Counted from the stretch's first letter, positions 41,498-50,285 are shown. The stretch: DNA of 64,000 nt from CAIKMD01 sp035552195 (GCA_035552195.1 DASZLU010000123.1:62001-126000), one strand, 5' to 3'. Translations and numbers: made by a program. The notes: a model not told the origin generated them from the letters alone.

Positions 41498-42796
41498 ATG
41501 GTGAAAAGCGGATTTTTGCGCTCTGGCCTTGTGACGTTCGCGGCGGTTTTGCTCGGTTTTGGGACGGTAATCGCGGTTTCGACCGCGGTTCGAGCCGCGC
41601 AGTACTCGTCGATTGTGATCGACGCCCAGACCGGGCAAATCGTCAGCGAATACAACGCCGATTCGCCGAACTACCCCGCTTCCTTGACCAAAATGATGAC
41701 GCTCTACCTGACGTTTACGGCGTTAGAGCATCACGACATCACCCTCGACACGACTTTTCCCGTTTCCCCGCACGCCGCCGCCCAGCAGCCGACCAAGCTC
41801 AATCTGGTCGCGGGGCAGATGGTCGCGGTCCACGATCTGATCCTCGGTCTGGTCACGCAGTCGGCGAACGATGCCGCAGTCGTCCTCAGCGAGGGCCTCG
41901 GCGGCAGCGAAACCGCCTTCGCCGAGCGCATGACCAACACCGCCCGGTCGATGGGCATGGAAAACACCACTTTCCACAACGCCTCCGGCTTGCCGAACCC
42001 GCTGCAGAAGACCACAGCGCGCGACTTGTCGAAACTCGCCCGCCATCTCTACCTCGATTTCCCCCGCGAATACGCCTATTTCAGCACCCGGTCATTCACC
42101 TATCACGGCGTGACCTACGGCAATCACAATCACCTGATGAGCGCCTTTGCCGGCATGGATGGGATCAAAACCGGCTTCATCAACGCTTCGGGGTTCAACC
42201 TCGCCGCCTCGGCCGTGCGCGACAATCGCCGCCTCATCGGCGTCGAGATGGGCGGCGTTTCCGCTCACTCCCGCGACATGAAAATGGCGGCGCTGCTGAA
42301 CGCCGCTTTCGATGGCCGTCCCTCGCCTGACATCCTGATGGCATCGAACCAGCCGAAGCACACGCTGGTCGCGGCAACCGAGTCGAGGAAGGCGCCGCAA
42401 GCCCGTATGACGCTCCATATGATCGCGCATCGTGCCGTTGGCGGTCTCGCCAGCCTGTCCCCGATCAGCAAGGCCGAAGCGGCGACGTCGCCGCGTAACG
42501 CTTCCCATTATGCGATTCAGGTCGGCGCGTTCCGCGCTCGTGCCCTCGCCTCGCGCGCGGCAACGACCGCTCGCGCGCATGCCCCGGCCACGCATAGCAA
42601 GCCGGTCGCCGTTGTCATGACCCGCTCGCATCACGGCGCGGTCTACAATGCACGGATCATCGATCTGAACGCCAACGAGGCGAAGACCGCGTGCGACGCG
42701 CTTCACCGCCAGCACCAAGCTTGCACCGTGCTCGGCCCGGCGATGCAGGTCGCCGGTCAGAAGACCGGCGGTGCGATCCCGCTGTCGCGCAGCTGA
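41498..42796 (+). CDS. D-alanyl-D-alanine carboxypeptidase (DacA-like) with C-terminal SPOR domain
   Basis: 432 residues; ATG 41498 follows GGGGAG. The signal peptide ends near AVRAAQ. Penicillin-binding motifs are S62-LT-K65, S122-A-N124 and KTG in MDGIKTGFINASG. About residues 345-420 form a SPOR domain (HYAIQVGAFRARALAS ... YNARIIDLNANEAKTACDAL) that binds denuded septal glycan. The enzyme trims terminal D-Ala from cell-wall pentapeptides. Its last 40 bases overlap the 3' end of the convergent phosphomannomutase gene. Confidence 0.94.
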   Translation: MVKSGFLRSGLVTFAAVLLGFGTVIAVSTAVRAAQYSSIVIDAQTGQIVSEYNADSPNYPASLTKMMTLYLTFTALEHHDITLDTTFPVSPHAAAQQPTKLNLVAGQMVAVHDLILGLVTQSANDAAVVLSEGLGGSETAFAERMTNTARSMGMENTTFHNASGLPNPLQKTTARDLSKLARHLYLDFPREYAYFSTRSFTYHGVTYGNHNHLMSAFAGMDGIKTGFINASGFNLAASAVRDNRRLIGVEMGGVSAHSRDMKMAALLNAAFDGRPSPDILMASNQPKHTLVAATESRKAPQARMTLHMIAHRAVGGLASLSPISKAEAATSPRNASHYAIQVGAFRARALASRAATTARAHAPATHSKPVAVVMTRSHHGAVYNARIIDLNANEAKTACDALHRQHQACTVLGPAMQVAGQKTGGAIPLSRS

Positions 42797-44148
42797 TCGA
42801 CCAGTAGCTTCTTCAGGACTTCGAGCCCGGCTGCGTCGCGCGCTTCGGCGCGCGCGACCAGTACATCCTGCGTGTTCGACGCGCGCAAAAGCCACCAGCC
42901 TTCTTGCGTCTTTACCCGCACGCCATCGATCGCCGAGACCGCGGCGCCGGCTTTCTCGAGCCGCGCCCGCACCTCTTCGACCACTTGGAATTTACGATCG
43001 TCGCCGCACGGGAAACGCAGCTCCGGCGTATTGACGACCGTCGGCAGGCTGTCGCGAAACTCAGCGAGGCTCTCCTTGCCGCGTGCAAGTATGCCGAGGA
43101 TGCGCACCCCAGCATAAAGCGCGTCGTCGTAGCCGTAATAGCGATCGGCGAAGAAGATATGGCCGCTCATCTCGCCGGCGAGCGGCGCGCCGGTCTCGGC
43201 CATCTTCGATTTGATCAGCGAATGGCCGGTGCGCCACATCAACGGCGTGCCGCCCATGCGCTCGACCTCGTCGAACAGCACCTGGCTCGCCTTCACGTCG
43301 GCGATGATCGTCGCCTTGGGCTTGGTGCGCACGACGTCGCGCGCCATCAGCACCATGAACTGATCGCCCCAAAGGACGCGACCCTTGCCGTCGACTAGAC
43401 CGATGCGATCGCCGTCCCCATCGAAAGCGACGCCGAAATCGCAACCGTTCTTGGCCACGGCGTCTTGCAGTTGAATCAGGTTCTTCAACTCGGTCGGATC
43501 CGGATGATGCGCCGGAAAGCGGCCATCGATCTGCTCGTTGAGCAGGAGATGCTTACCAGGCAGCGTCTTGACCAGCTTTTGCAGCGCCTCGCCGGTCGCG
43601 CCGTTGCCGGCGTCCCAAGCGACACGCAGATCGCGCGTGCCGTCGTAATCCTTGAGCAAGCGCGCGACGTAATCGTCGAGCACGTATTTCTCGCTGACCT
43701 TGCCGCTGCCCTGCAGGAACTTGCCCTCGGCCGCGATCTTGCCGAGGCGCAGGATATCGCCACCGAAGAACGGTTTCTTGCCCAGCATCATCTTGAAGCC
43801 GTTGTGCGTCGGCGGATTATGCGATCCGGTCACCATGATCCCGGCATCGACGCCGAGCGTGTTGACTGCGAAATAAAGCATCGGCGTCGGGCCAAGGCCG
43901 ACACGCACGACATCGATGCCGGAGTCACGCAGGCCCTCGACCAGCGCTTTTTCAAGCGCCGGCGACGACAGGCGGCCGTCGCGGCCGACCGCGATCGATT
44001 TGCCGCCGGCCTCTTTCAGTATCATGGCGAAGCCGCGGCCGATGGCATTCGCATCGGCCTCGTGAAGCGTCTCGCCTACAACGCCGCGAATGTCGTATTC
44101 GCGCAGAATGGTCGCATCGAAGCGATGCCCGACGATCGTGTCAGCCAT
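42757..44148 (-). CDS. Bifunctional phosphomannomutase/phosphoglucomutase
   Basis: 463 residues from ATG 44148. The phosphoserine loop is TGSHNP with S109; the metal loop is D243-GDGD-R248; the sugar-binding loop GEMSGHIFF and the C-terminal phosphate loop RASNTQDVLVARAEA are present. It interconverts hexose 1- and 6-phosphates and so feeds GalU, whose gene ends 14 bp upstream on the same strand. AlgC/PgmG-type enzymes supply lipopolysaccharide and exopolysaccharide precursors. The 3' end overlaps dacA by 40 bp. Confidence 0.93.
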   Translation of the reverse strand: MADTIVGHRFDATILREYDIRGVVGETLHEADANAIGRGFAMILKEAGGKSIAVGRDGRLSSPALEKALVEGLRDSGIDVVRVGLGPTPMLYFAVNTLGVDAGIMVTGSHNPPTHNGFKMMLGKKPFFGGDILRLGKIAAEGKFLQGSGKVSEKYVLDDYVARLLKDYDGTRDLRVAWDAGNGATGEALQKLVKTLPGKHLLLNEQIDGRFPAHHPDPTELKNLIQLQDAVAKNGCDFGVAFDGDGDRIGLVDGKGRVLWGDQFMVLMARDVVRTKPKATIIADVKASQVLFDEVERMGGTPLMWRTGHSLIKSKMAETGAPLAGEMSGHIFFADRYYGYDDALYAGVRILGILARGKESLAEFRDSLPTVVNTPELRFPCGDDRKFQVVEEVRARLEKAGAAVSAIDGVRVKTQEGWWLLRASNTQDVLVARAEARDAAGLEVLKKLLVDQLRDSGIAPPVF

Positions 44149-44162
44149 GGTCACCCGGGTGG

Positions 44163-45038
44163 TTAGCGGTATTTCGAGAGAATGCGTTGGATCGAATCGC
44201 GCATATCGGGCCGCGCCAGCGCGAAAGCGAGATTGGCTTCGAAGAAGCCTATCTTGTCGCCGCAATCGAAACGCTTGCCGTCGAAGCGCAGACCGAAGAA
44301 CGGACGCCTGTCGGCGATGAGCCGCGCCAAGCCGTCCGTGAGCTGGATTTCACCGCCGGCGCCGCGGCCGATCTGAGTCAGATGGTCGAAGACCTGCGGC
44401 TCGAGCACGTAGCGGCCGATGATCGTGAGGGTCGAGGGCGCATCCTTGGGCTGCGGCTTCTCGACGACGCCTTTGACCTTCACCATCTTGCCGTCATCGC
44501 TCGCGACATCGAGCACGCCGTAGCGATTGGTGTGCTCGCGCGGCACTTCCTCGATGGCGACGATGTTTGCCGGTTGCTCGTTGAAGGTTTCTATCATCTG
44601 TTTGAGGCAACCCTTTTGCGGCGCCAGGACCAGATCGTCCGGCAGCAAAACGGCAAACGGCTCGTCGCCGACGAGAGGGCGAGCGCAGAGCACGGCATGG
44701 CCAAGACCGAGCGGGGTCTGCTGGCGCGTGTAGGCAACTTGGCCGGGGGCCGGCTGCCAGGACGCCAAGCCCTTGAGCTCGGCTTCCTTATTCCGCAGCT
44801 TCAGTGTGTCTTCGAGTTCATAGGCGTGGTCGAAATGATCCTCGAGCGCGGCTTTGCCGCGCCCGGTTACGAAGATGAACTCCTCGATTCCGGCCTCGCG
44901 GGCCTCGTCGACGGCATATTGGATCAGCGGCCGGTCGACGACCGTCAACATCTCTTTCGGCATGGCTTTGGTCGCCGGCAGAAACCGGGTACCGAGGCCA
45001 GCGACGGGGAAAACGGCTTTGCGTCCGCGCGTGGTCAT
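44163..45038 (-). CDS. galU: UTP--glucose-1-phosphate uridylyltransferase
   Basis: 291 residues. The nucleotidyltransferase signature is FPVAGLGTRFLPATKAMPKEMLTVVD (split here for length: GLGTRFLPATKAMPKEM). DEAREAGIEEFIFVTGRGKAALEDHFD, AVLLPDDLVLA and VEKPQPKDAPSTLTIIGRYVL follow in family order, ending with the DCGDKIGFFEAN motif. It makes UDP-glucose for surface glycans. Forms a two-gene operon with the downstream phosphomannomutase gene. Confidence 0.96.
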   Translation of the reverse strand: MTTRGRKAVFPVAGLGTRFLPATKAMPKEMLTVVDRPLIQYAVDEAREAGIEEFIFVTGRGKAALEDHFDHAYELEDTLKLRNKEAELKGLASWQPAPGQVAYTRQQTPLGLGHAVLCARPLVGDEPFAVLLPDDLVLAPQKGCLKQMIETFNEQPANIVAIEEVPREHTNRYGVLDVASDDGKMVKVKGVVEKPQPKDAPSTLTIIGRYVLEPQVFDHLTQIGRGAGGEIQLTDGLARLIADRRPFFGLRFDGKRFDCGDKIGFFEANLAFALARPDMRDSIQRILSKYR

Positions 45039-45150
45039 TTCAGCGAATGCTCTTCAAGGTTCAGACGCCCCGACAACGCGGCATAAAGGGGGGTTGTTCC
45101 CGGGTTCTATAGCCAAAGCGCTAAGCTTCTCACAACAAAGCGTTTACTGC

Positions 45151-45870
45151 CTATTCGCCGAGCAGGAATTCTTTCGCCCGGTTAATCTGCGCGGCGAGGA
45201 ACGTCGAGCCGCCATGGTCGGGGTGGAGCTTCATCATAAGTCGGCGGTGGGCGTCCTTGATCGCCTCGTCGCCGGCTCCCGGCTCAAGATCCAGGATGGC
45301 ATAAGCCTGTTCCCGCGTCATGATATCGTCGGCGCCAGCCCCTGCCGCGCCCGCGCCTGCCCCGCCGGAAGCGGTGCGGCGCCAATCCGGCCGCAGCCGG
45401 TCGAGATAGCTCTCCAACAACCTTGCCCCCGCCTCGTCCTCCGCGACACATTGCCGCCAGAGCGCGATCAGCTCGGTCTGGTCGAGGTCCTCAACCCGCC
45501 GGCCGGCATAGGGACCACGGCGCACCTGGCCGCTCATTGCGCCGGTATCGTGGTCGAGCCTCATACGCAGCAGATCGGTCTCGGCCTCCGACACCTGACC
45601 GCCGGCGGTCGAGGCACCGCTGTGATGGCGCCGCCAGAGCGAGCGGCCGCGGATGACCAACGGCGCGAGGCCACCTGCCACCGCGAGCGCCGGCCCGAGG
45701 CGATCGCTGGCGATCAAACTGATCAGCACCGCGCCGGCACCAGCCACACCGAGACCGGCAGCAAACCAACCGACGACCCGCCCGAGCTTCGCTGGATCGG
45801 CGTTCACCAGTGCCCGAGCTCCAAGCAGCAAGCAACCGAGCAGAGCAATACCAAGAATGAGATAAGGCAT
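45151..45870 (-). CDS. Membrane-anchored DnaJ-domain protein
   Basis: 239 residues. Two N-terminal helices (LILGIALLGCLLLGARALV and VVGWFAAGLGVAGAGAVLISLIA) anchor it. A middle region has PYAGRRVEDLDQTELIALWRQC, and the C-terminal 60 residues are a J domain with HPD in MMKLHPDHGGSTFLAAQINRAKEFLL. The plan recalls Tim14/Pam18 and DjlA-type co-chaperones, which stimulate DnaK at a membrane. It starts 5 bp after the VWA gene stop, so the two are likely cotranscribed. Confidence 0.88.
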   Translation of the reverse strand: MPYLILGIALLGCLLLGARALVNADPAKLGRVVGWFAAGLGVAGAGAVLISLIASDRLGPALAVAGGLAPLVIRGRSLWRRHHSGASTAGGQVSEAETDLLRMRLDHDTGAMSGQVRRGPYAGRRVEDLDQTELIALWRQCVAEDEAGARLLESYLDRLRPDWRRTASGGAGAGAAGAGADDIMTREQAYAILDLEPGAGDEAIKDAHRRLMMKLHPDHGGSTFLAAQINRAKEFLLGE

Positions 45871-45875
45871 CGCTG

Positions 45876-46610
45876 CTAGGCTCCCGCTCCCAATTGCTTG
45901 GCCAGGAGGAGCGCCGACCCCCCGGTGCTCTTGCCGTAATTCGCGAGGGCGCGATGCCCGCCCGCGGCGTAGGCGGCGACTGCGCCCAAAAGCGCGCGCA
46001 GCTCGCCGGCGCTGCTCGCGTCGAAGCGGCAATAAGCGCCGTGCGACAGCCGCGCGATATCCTTGAAGGCGCGCTCGGCGACCGCATCGCCGCCCTCGTG
46101 GAAGACGAAGACCGGCACGCCGCATAAGCCAAGTTGGCCGGCAAGCGCGCAGAGTTCTTCGAGACTCTCTTCCATCGCATCGCCGACGAAGACCAACGCA
46201 CCGATCTTCTGCGTTTCCGCCGCTTTCGATGCGTGGCGCAGCACACGCGCGATCTGCGTCTCGCCGCCCATGCAGAACACTGCGCGCATCGCGCCATGGA
46301 GCGATGGCGCGGTCGAGAGCCATTTGCTCGCCTTGCATTCGTTGAAGCCGCGATAGAAGACGAGCTGCACATCGAGTCCGCCGAGTGCCGCCGTGGCCTC
46401 GAACATCTCGCCCTGAAGCTTGCAGGCGTGATCCCAGCTCGGCTCGCGGCTCGCCGTCGCATCCATCGCGAAGATCAGCTTGCCGCGCCCGCTGGCCGGC
46501 CGCGCCGACGGCATGGCCGCGACCTTGCGCAGGAACGCATCCACCTCGGCACTCTTTGCCGAAGCCGGAAGCTGCGACTTGTCGTCGTTATCGGGCCCTT
46601 TATCGGACAT
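45876..46610 (-). CDS. VWA-domain protein
   Basis: 244 residues, no signal peptide. The von Willebrand A fold begins at about residue 43 (KLIFAMDATASREPSWDHACKLQGEMF); the MIDAS motif DxSxS is altered to DATAS. Later strands are VQLVFYRGF, IGALVFVGDAMEES and VPVFVFHEGGD. Bacterial VWA proteins of this size often work with chaperone or AAA+ partners; here the partner is the membrane J-protein gene 5 bp downstream. Cytoplasmic. Role unknown. Confidence 0.85.
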   Translation of the reverse strand: MSDKGPDNDDKSQLPASAKSAEVDAFLRKVAAMPSARPASGRGKLIFAMDATASREPSWDHACKLQGEMFEATAALGGLDVQLVFYRGFNECKASKWLSTAPSLHGAMRAVFCMGGETQIARVLRHASKAAETQKIGALVFVGDAMEESLEELCALAGQLGLCGVPVFVFHEGGDAVAERAFKDIARLSHGAYCRFDASSAGELRALLGAVAAYAAGGHRALANYGKSTGGSALLLAKQLGAGA

Positions 46611-46736
46611 AGCGCATACCCGTCTCGAGCGCGCGGCAGTACCACCAGTATATGGTATGGCGCGCTCGGACGCCTAGGCCGGATGCTGCCATGGCGCGAT
46701 CTGGCGCGAAATCACGACAGCGTGTAGCGTTCTGCG

Positions 46737-47891
46737 ATGGCCGCTCAACCGCCTGAGAAACCAAAACGCCGGCCGCGGCGCTGGTTCCTGTTCTATCCGC
46801 TCGATCTTATCGCCCGCTATTGGCCCGTCTTCGGCAAGAAGCGCGGCGTACTCGTAGTGCGCATCGACGGCATCGGCGACATGGTGCTGTTCCACCCGGC
46901 TTTCGCGCATTACGCCGAGGCGCTGGGTGTCGCGCCGAACGAGATCACCATCCTCGGCTGCCAAAGCTGGGCGGCGCTGGCGCCGAAATTCTTTCCCGGC
47001 ATCAAATTCCACGCCATCGACGAGCACGCCTTTGACCGTAACTTACTTTATCGCTTCAAGTTCTCGCTGTGGCTGCGGCGACAGAATTTCGCGATCGCGA
47101 CGCTCGACAGCTTCATGCGCAAACCGCTGGTCGCCGACAGCCTCATCTATGTCTCGGGCGCGCCGGCGTGCATCGTCGCGAAGCCTTATCTCAGCCCGAA
47201 GACCAAGACGCTTTTCGACTGGTACCTCGCGCGCTGCCAGCGCGTGATCGATACCGGGCCGCACCCGACGCATGAGATCCCTCGGCACTTCACCTTCGTC
47301 TCAGCGCTCGCCGGCCGTCGCATCGCGCCCGAACAACCGCGTCTATCTTGGCGCGAGAAGCTGCCGGCCGTGAAGCAACCCTATGCAATCATGAACTTCG
47401 GCGCCAACGAACCGGGCCGGCGCTGGGCGTTCGAGAATTTCCTCGCGGTCGCCGCCGACTTGAAGAAACGCGGCCTTACTGTGGTCTTTGTCGGCGGCCC
47501 GGCGGAAGCCACCTACAAGAACCGCCTCGGCAACGAGGGCTTTGTCGATCTCATAGGAGCGACCACGCTCGACGCGTTGCTCGATCTGCTGCGTCACGCG
47601 GCGTTGGTCATCACCAGCGAGACCGGCCCGGCCCATCTCGCGATCGGGCTCGGCGCGCCGACGGTGACGATCCTCGGCGGCGGTCAGTTCGGCGGGTGGA
47701 TGCCCTTCCCACCGGAAGCTGCGCCGGCGAAAGAGCGCGTCGTCTATCGCCGCATGCCCTGCTACGGCTGCCTCTGGAATTGCACCCAGCCGCATCAGCG
47801 CGGCGAGGCCTATCCGTGCGTCGCCGCGGTCGAGATTGATGAGGTGCTGAGCGCCGCGGGCGACTTGCTGCCCGCGCTTGCCGCGACATAA
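46737..47891 (+). CDS. GT9-family glycosyltransferase (heptosyltransferase-like)
   Basis: 384 residues of GT-B fold. After a basic N terminus come VLVVRIDGIGDMVLFHPAFAHYAEALG (family start motif, Gly-Asp), YAIMNFGANEPGRRWAFENFLAVAADL and the donor-binding SETGPAHLAIGLGAPTVTILGGG. The NFGAxxPxRRWAFENF wording is typical. Known members add heptose to lipopolysaccharide inner core from ADP-heptose. Two Cys-containing stretches near the end (MPCYGCLWNCTQP) are common in this subgroup. Confidence 0.9.
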   Translation: MAAQPPEKPKRRPRRWFLFYPLDLIARYWPVFGKKRGVLVVRIDGIGDMVLFHPAFAHYAEALGVAPNEITILGCQSWAALAPKFFPGIKFHAIDEHAFDRNLLYRFKFSLWLRRQNFAIATLDSFMRKPLVADSLIYVSGAPACIVAKPYLSPKTKTLFDWYLARCQRVIDTGPHPTHEIPRHFTFVSALAGRRIAPEQPRLSWREKLPAVKQPYAIMNFGANEPGRRWAFENFLAVAADLKKRGLTVVFVGGPAEATYKNRLGNEGFVDLIGATTLDALLDLLRHAALVITSETGPAHLAIGLGAPTVTILGGGQFGGWMPFPPEAAPAKERVVYRRMPCYGCLWNCTQPHQRGEAYPCVAAVEIDEVLSAAGDLLPALAAT

Positions 47892-47900
47892 GCTCGGATC

Positions 47901-48257
47901 ATGAGCGCACAAAGGCATGCCGATCATACGGCCCTCGCCCAGGCCTTGCGTGCTCGCGTGATTGATGGACCGGGCGAATCCGATCGCGCATTACGCCAAG
48001 CCGCGGCTGAAAGAGCCGCCGGTGGTCCAGCGATGGCCGAACCCTACGATGCGCTCGCGCGCGACATCGGAGAAGCAGCATATCGCGTTACGGATGCACA
48101 AATATCAAGCGTGCTCCAGGCAGCGGGAAGCGAGAAAGCGGCTTTCGAGATCATCGCCGCATCGGCGGCCGGCGCAGCCCTCCTGCGCTGGCGGCAAGCG
48201 ATCAAGGCACTGAGTGAGGCAAAGGATGCGACTGCCGGAAATCGACCGCGGCGATAG
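47901..48257 (+). CDS. Hypothetical protein upstream of AhpD-like gene
   Basis: 118 residues, mostly Ala-rich helix (DALARDIGEAAYRVTDAQISSVLQAAGSEKAAFEIIAASAAGAALLRWRQAIKAL, shortened). No signal or membrane segment. Its last 32 bases overlap the start of the AhpD-like gene in another frame, so the two are translationally coupled. The helical core resembles the accessory subunits seen next to CMD/AhpD proteins, but I cannot assign a family. Confidence 0.65.
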   Translation: MSAQRHADHTALAQALRARVIDGPGESDRALRQAAAERAAGGPAMAEPYDALARDIGEAAYRVTDAQISSVLQAAGSEKAAFEIIAASAAGAALLRWRQAIKALSEAKDATAGNRPRR

Positions 48258-48807
48258 CTTCGGCCGACGCCTGCTGATCGGCTTCATCTCGTTCGTGTCG
48301 CGGATGAGATTGCCCGATGCGGCACGCGTCGCCTTCTACCACAAAGAGTTTTCAGCGCCGATCGGCCAATGGACGCAAGCCGCCATGCGCGGGCCGAGCG
48401 ATTGGAGCATCGGTGAGCGCGAATTGATGGCTGCACTGGTGGCGAAATGGAATTCCTGCCCCTTTTGTGTTAGCGCCCACGGCGCGGTGGCGGCAAAAGA
48501 GATCGAGCGACCACTGATCGATAAGGTGCTGGCCGATTATCGCACCGCGCCGATCCCGGTTCGCCTTAAAGCGACACTGCAATTTCTCGAGATCATGACG
48601 CTGCGGCCCATGGGCCTCACCGCCGAGGACGCAGAAACGGCGTTGAGCGCCGGCGTCAGCGCGCAGATGCTGGAAGATGCGGCTGCGGTCGGTGCGACGT
48701 TCAACATCATCACCCGTTATGCCAACGCGCTCGATTTCGCGATGCCGTCGCAGGATGAGTTCGATCGCGCTGCGGGCATGTTACTGAAACGCGGCTACGC
48801 GTCGTAG
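48226..48807 (+). CDS. AhpD/carboxymuconolactone-decarboxylase-like peroxidase-related protein
   Basis: 193 residues from ATG 48226 behind GAGGCAAAG. The redox motif is C78-x-x-C81-x-x-x-H85 in NSCPFCVSAHGAV, the AhpD pattern, preceded by the family helix WSIGERELMAALVA. AhpD proteins reduce alkyl hydroperoxides through this cysteine pair. The gene is coupled to a helical protein of unknown function. Confidence 0.88.
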   Translation: MRLPEIDRGDSFGRRLLIGFISFVSRMRLPDAARVAFYHKEFSAPIGQWTQAAMRGPSDWSIGERELMAALVAKWNSCPFCVSAHGAVAAKEIERPLIDKVLADYRTAPIPVRLKATLQFLEIMTLRPMGLTAEDAETALSAGVSAQMLEDAAAVGATFNIITRYANALDFAMPSQDEFDRAAGMLLKRGYAS

Positions 48808-48811
48808 CCGC

Positions 48812-48979
48812 TCAAGCCGACCACAGCACCACAACGACAACGCCGAGCGTCGTCCAGATCAGCGCGTTGACCAGCATACGGACGACCGAACGCTCATTCT
48901 CGTCGCTGATGTGAAGATTGTCGCAAACGAGATTGGCGGGGTAGGCCAGCGCACGGACAAATGCTTGCGTCGAGCTCAT
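48812..48979 (-). CDS. Small membrane protein of the NO-stress operon, 55 residues
   Basis: ATG 48979 lies behind GGAGG and overlaps the DUF1971 stop in ATGA. The product starts with an amphipathic part (FVRALAYPANLVCDNLHISDENERSVVRMLV) and ends in one membrane helix, NALIWTTLGVVVVVLWSA. No family recognised. As third gene after trHb and DUF1971 it probably shares their control by the upstream Rrf2 regulator. Confidence 0.7.
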   Translation of the reverse strand: MSSTQAFVRALAYPANLVCDNLHISDENERSVVRMLVNALIWTTLGVVVVVLWSA

Positions 48980-49284
48980 GGTGACGTGCCTCCACGGCGA
49001 TAAAATTCGACTAAGAACCGGACCGAACCGCAAGGCTCGATCTCATGCGTGATCGTCGGCTCGATTACCGCAGGAATGATTTTCGGCGTAAGCACGAATT
49101 CTATCGCGGGCCGACGCGAATCCTTGATGCGATAAGCGAGCTTGCCCTCGAGCACGCGGATCATGCCCCACGTGCCGTCCTTCGTCCGATGATCGTTGAG
49201 CAGCCCGCCCGGGACGGTCGCCTCGGTGAACACCGCCGTTTGGCGATAGAGCACCGCGTCGTCCGGCAGTTTCGGGATCGCCAT
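48976..49284 (-). CDS. DUF1971 (TehB-associated) small cupin-like protein
   Basis: 102 residues from ATG 49284. It shows the DUF1971 wording: PKLPDDAVLYRQTAVFTEATVPGGLLNDHRTKDGTWGMIRVLEGKLAYRI, and a late PAVIEPTITHEIEPCGSVRFLVEFYR. The domain is cupin-like and is found alone or fused to TehB-type tellurite-resistance methyltransferases; it is often next to globins in NO-response operons. It lies 4 bp after the haemoglobin stop. Confidence 0.85.
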   Translation of the reverse strand: MAIPKLPDDAVLYRQTAVFTEATVPGGLLNDHRTKDGTWGMIRVLEGKLAYRIKDSRRPAIEFVLTPKIIPAVIEPTITHEIEPCGSVRFLVEFYRRGGTSP

Positions 49285-49288
49285 CGCT

Positions 49289-49744
49289 TTACGACGCGTT
49301 GGCGTCGGAAACTTGCGGCGCAAACACCGCGATGCCGCGTTGCAGAGCCGTCGCGATCATCTCCGAGCGCATGACGAACATCGCCGCCGCCGGCTGCGGG
49401 CAAAGCTTCTCGACCGTCTGACGGAAGAGATGCAGCCAGCGCGCGAAATGCGTCGGGCGGATGCCACCGACGGCGATATGTTTCGCCATGGGATTGCCAT
49501 CGAAGCGGCCAGTCATCAACAGCACCGACGACCAAAAGTCGCACATCTTGGCGAGATGTGGATCCCAATCGGCGCCGATGACGCGCTTGAAGATCGGACC
49601 GAGCGCCGGATCGGTGCGGATCGTCGCGTAGAAGGTATGGACGACCTCGTGGATCATCTCCTCGGTGACGCCGACGCGCATGCCGGGCGGGACGATCCGT
49701 GTGGTGGTGGCGACGTTTTCCGTGCTGATTTTTTCGGCGCTCAT
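49289..49744 (-). CDS. Group III truncated haemoglobin
   Basis: 151 residues from ATG 49744, with GAGG nine bases upstream. The 2-on-2 globin features are EEMIHEVVHTFYATIRTDPALGPIFKRVI (B helix with Tyr of the distal pocket), HLAKMCDFWSSVLLMTGRFDG with the E/F helix Trp, and the proximal histidine in RPTHFARWLHLFR. Group III globins bind O2 and NO with high affinity. The NsrR-like operator 22 bp upstream supports a nitric-oxide detoxification role. Confidence 0.93.
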   Translation of the reverse strand: MSAEKISTENVATTTRIVPPGMRVGVTEEMIHEVVHTFYATIRTDPALGPIFKRVIGADWDPHLAKMCDFWSSVLLMTGRFDGNPMAKHIAVGGIRPTHFARWLHLFRQTVEKLCPQPAAAMFVMRSEMIATALQRGIAVFAPQVSDANAS

Positions 49745-49765
49745 GGGCTTCCTCACAACGCAGCT

Positions 49766-49792
49766 TAAAGATGAATATAATATATATCTTTA
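49766..49792 (-). promoter_or_regulatory. NsrR-type operator
   Basis: A 27-bp dyad with arms TAAAGAT and ATCTTTA and an AT-rich core; 11 of 13 base pairs match. It resembles the NsrR half-sites AAGATG/CATCTT. It is 22-48 bp upstream of the truncated-haemoglobin start, between that gene and the Rrf2 regulator gene. Confidence 0.72.
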
Positions 49793-49838
49793 TACCGGCG
49801 CGGCGCGATAGAACGGCGTGCGACCAAGCGACACAGGT

Positions 49839-50285
49839 TCAGGCGGGGACGAAGGCGTCGAGATCGAGCAATTTGGCGAGCGGCTTCCGCGGCTTCACCA
49901 GATCGGCGAGCGTATAGCGGTCGAGCACGGCGAGAAACGCCATCGTCGCCTCGCCCAAAGCGCCGCGCAGAACACAGGCGCCCTCGATCGGGCAATAATC
50001 CTTCTGCTGCATGCAGCCGACGACGGCGAGATCCTCTTCGAGATCGCGCACCACCGATCCGATCTTAATCTGGCTCGGCTTTTTGGCGAGGCGGAAACCG
50101 CCATTCTTCCCGCGGATGGTATCGAGATAGCCGGCCCGGCCGAGCGCGTTGACGACCTTCATCAGATGCGTGCGCGAAATATCGAAATGCTCGGCGATTT
50201 CGGCGATGGTTGAGAGCGTCTCGCCTTTGATAGCGGCGAACATCAGAACGCGGAGCGAATAATCGGTATGCAGCGTCAAGCGCAT
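49839..50285 (-). CDS. nsrR: Rrf2-family iron-sulfur regulator, NsrR type
   Basis: 148 residues from ATG 50285. The winged helix reads MRLTLHTDYSLRVLMFAA ... TIAEIAEHFDISRTHLMKVVNALGRAGYLDT with wing RGKNGGFRL. Cluster cysteines are C91, C98 and C104; Asp8 is also present, the fourth ligand known from Streptomyces NsrR. This set points to an NO-sensing [4Fe-4S] repressor rather than IscR. A matching operator precedes the downstream haemoglobin gene, and another dyad lies upstream of this gene. Confidence 0.85.
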   Translation of the reverse strand: MRLTLHTDYSLRVLMFAAIKGETLSTIAEIAEHFDISRTHLMKVVNALGRAGYLDTIRGKNGGFRLAKKPSQIKIGSVVRDLEEDLAVVGCMQQKDYCPIEGACVLRGALGEATMAFLAVLDRYTLADLVKPRKPLAKLLDLDAFVPA

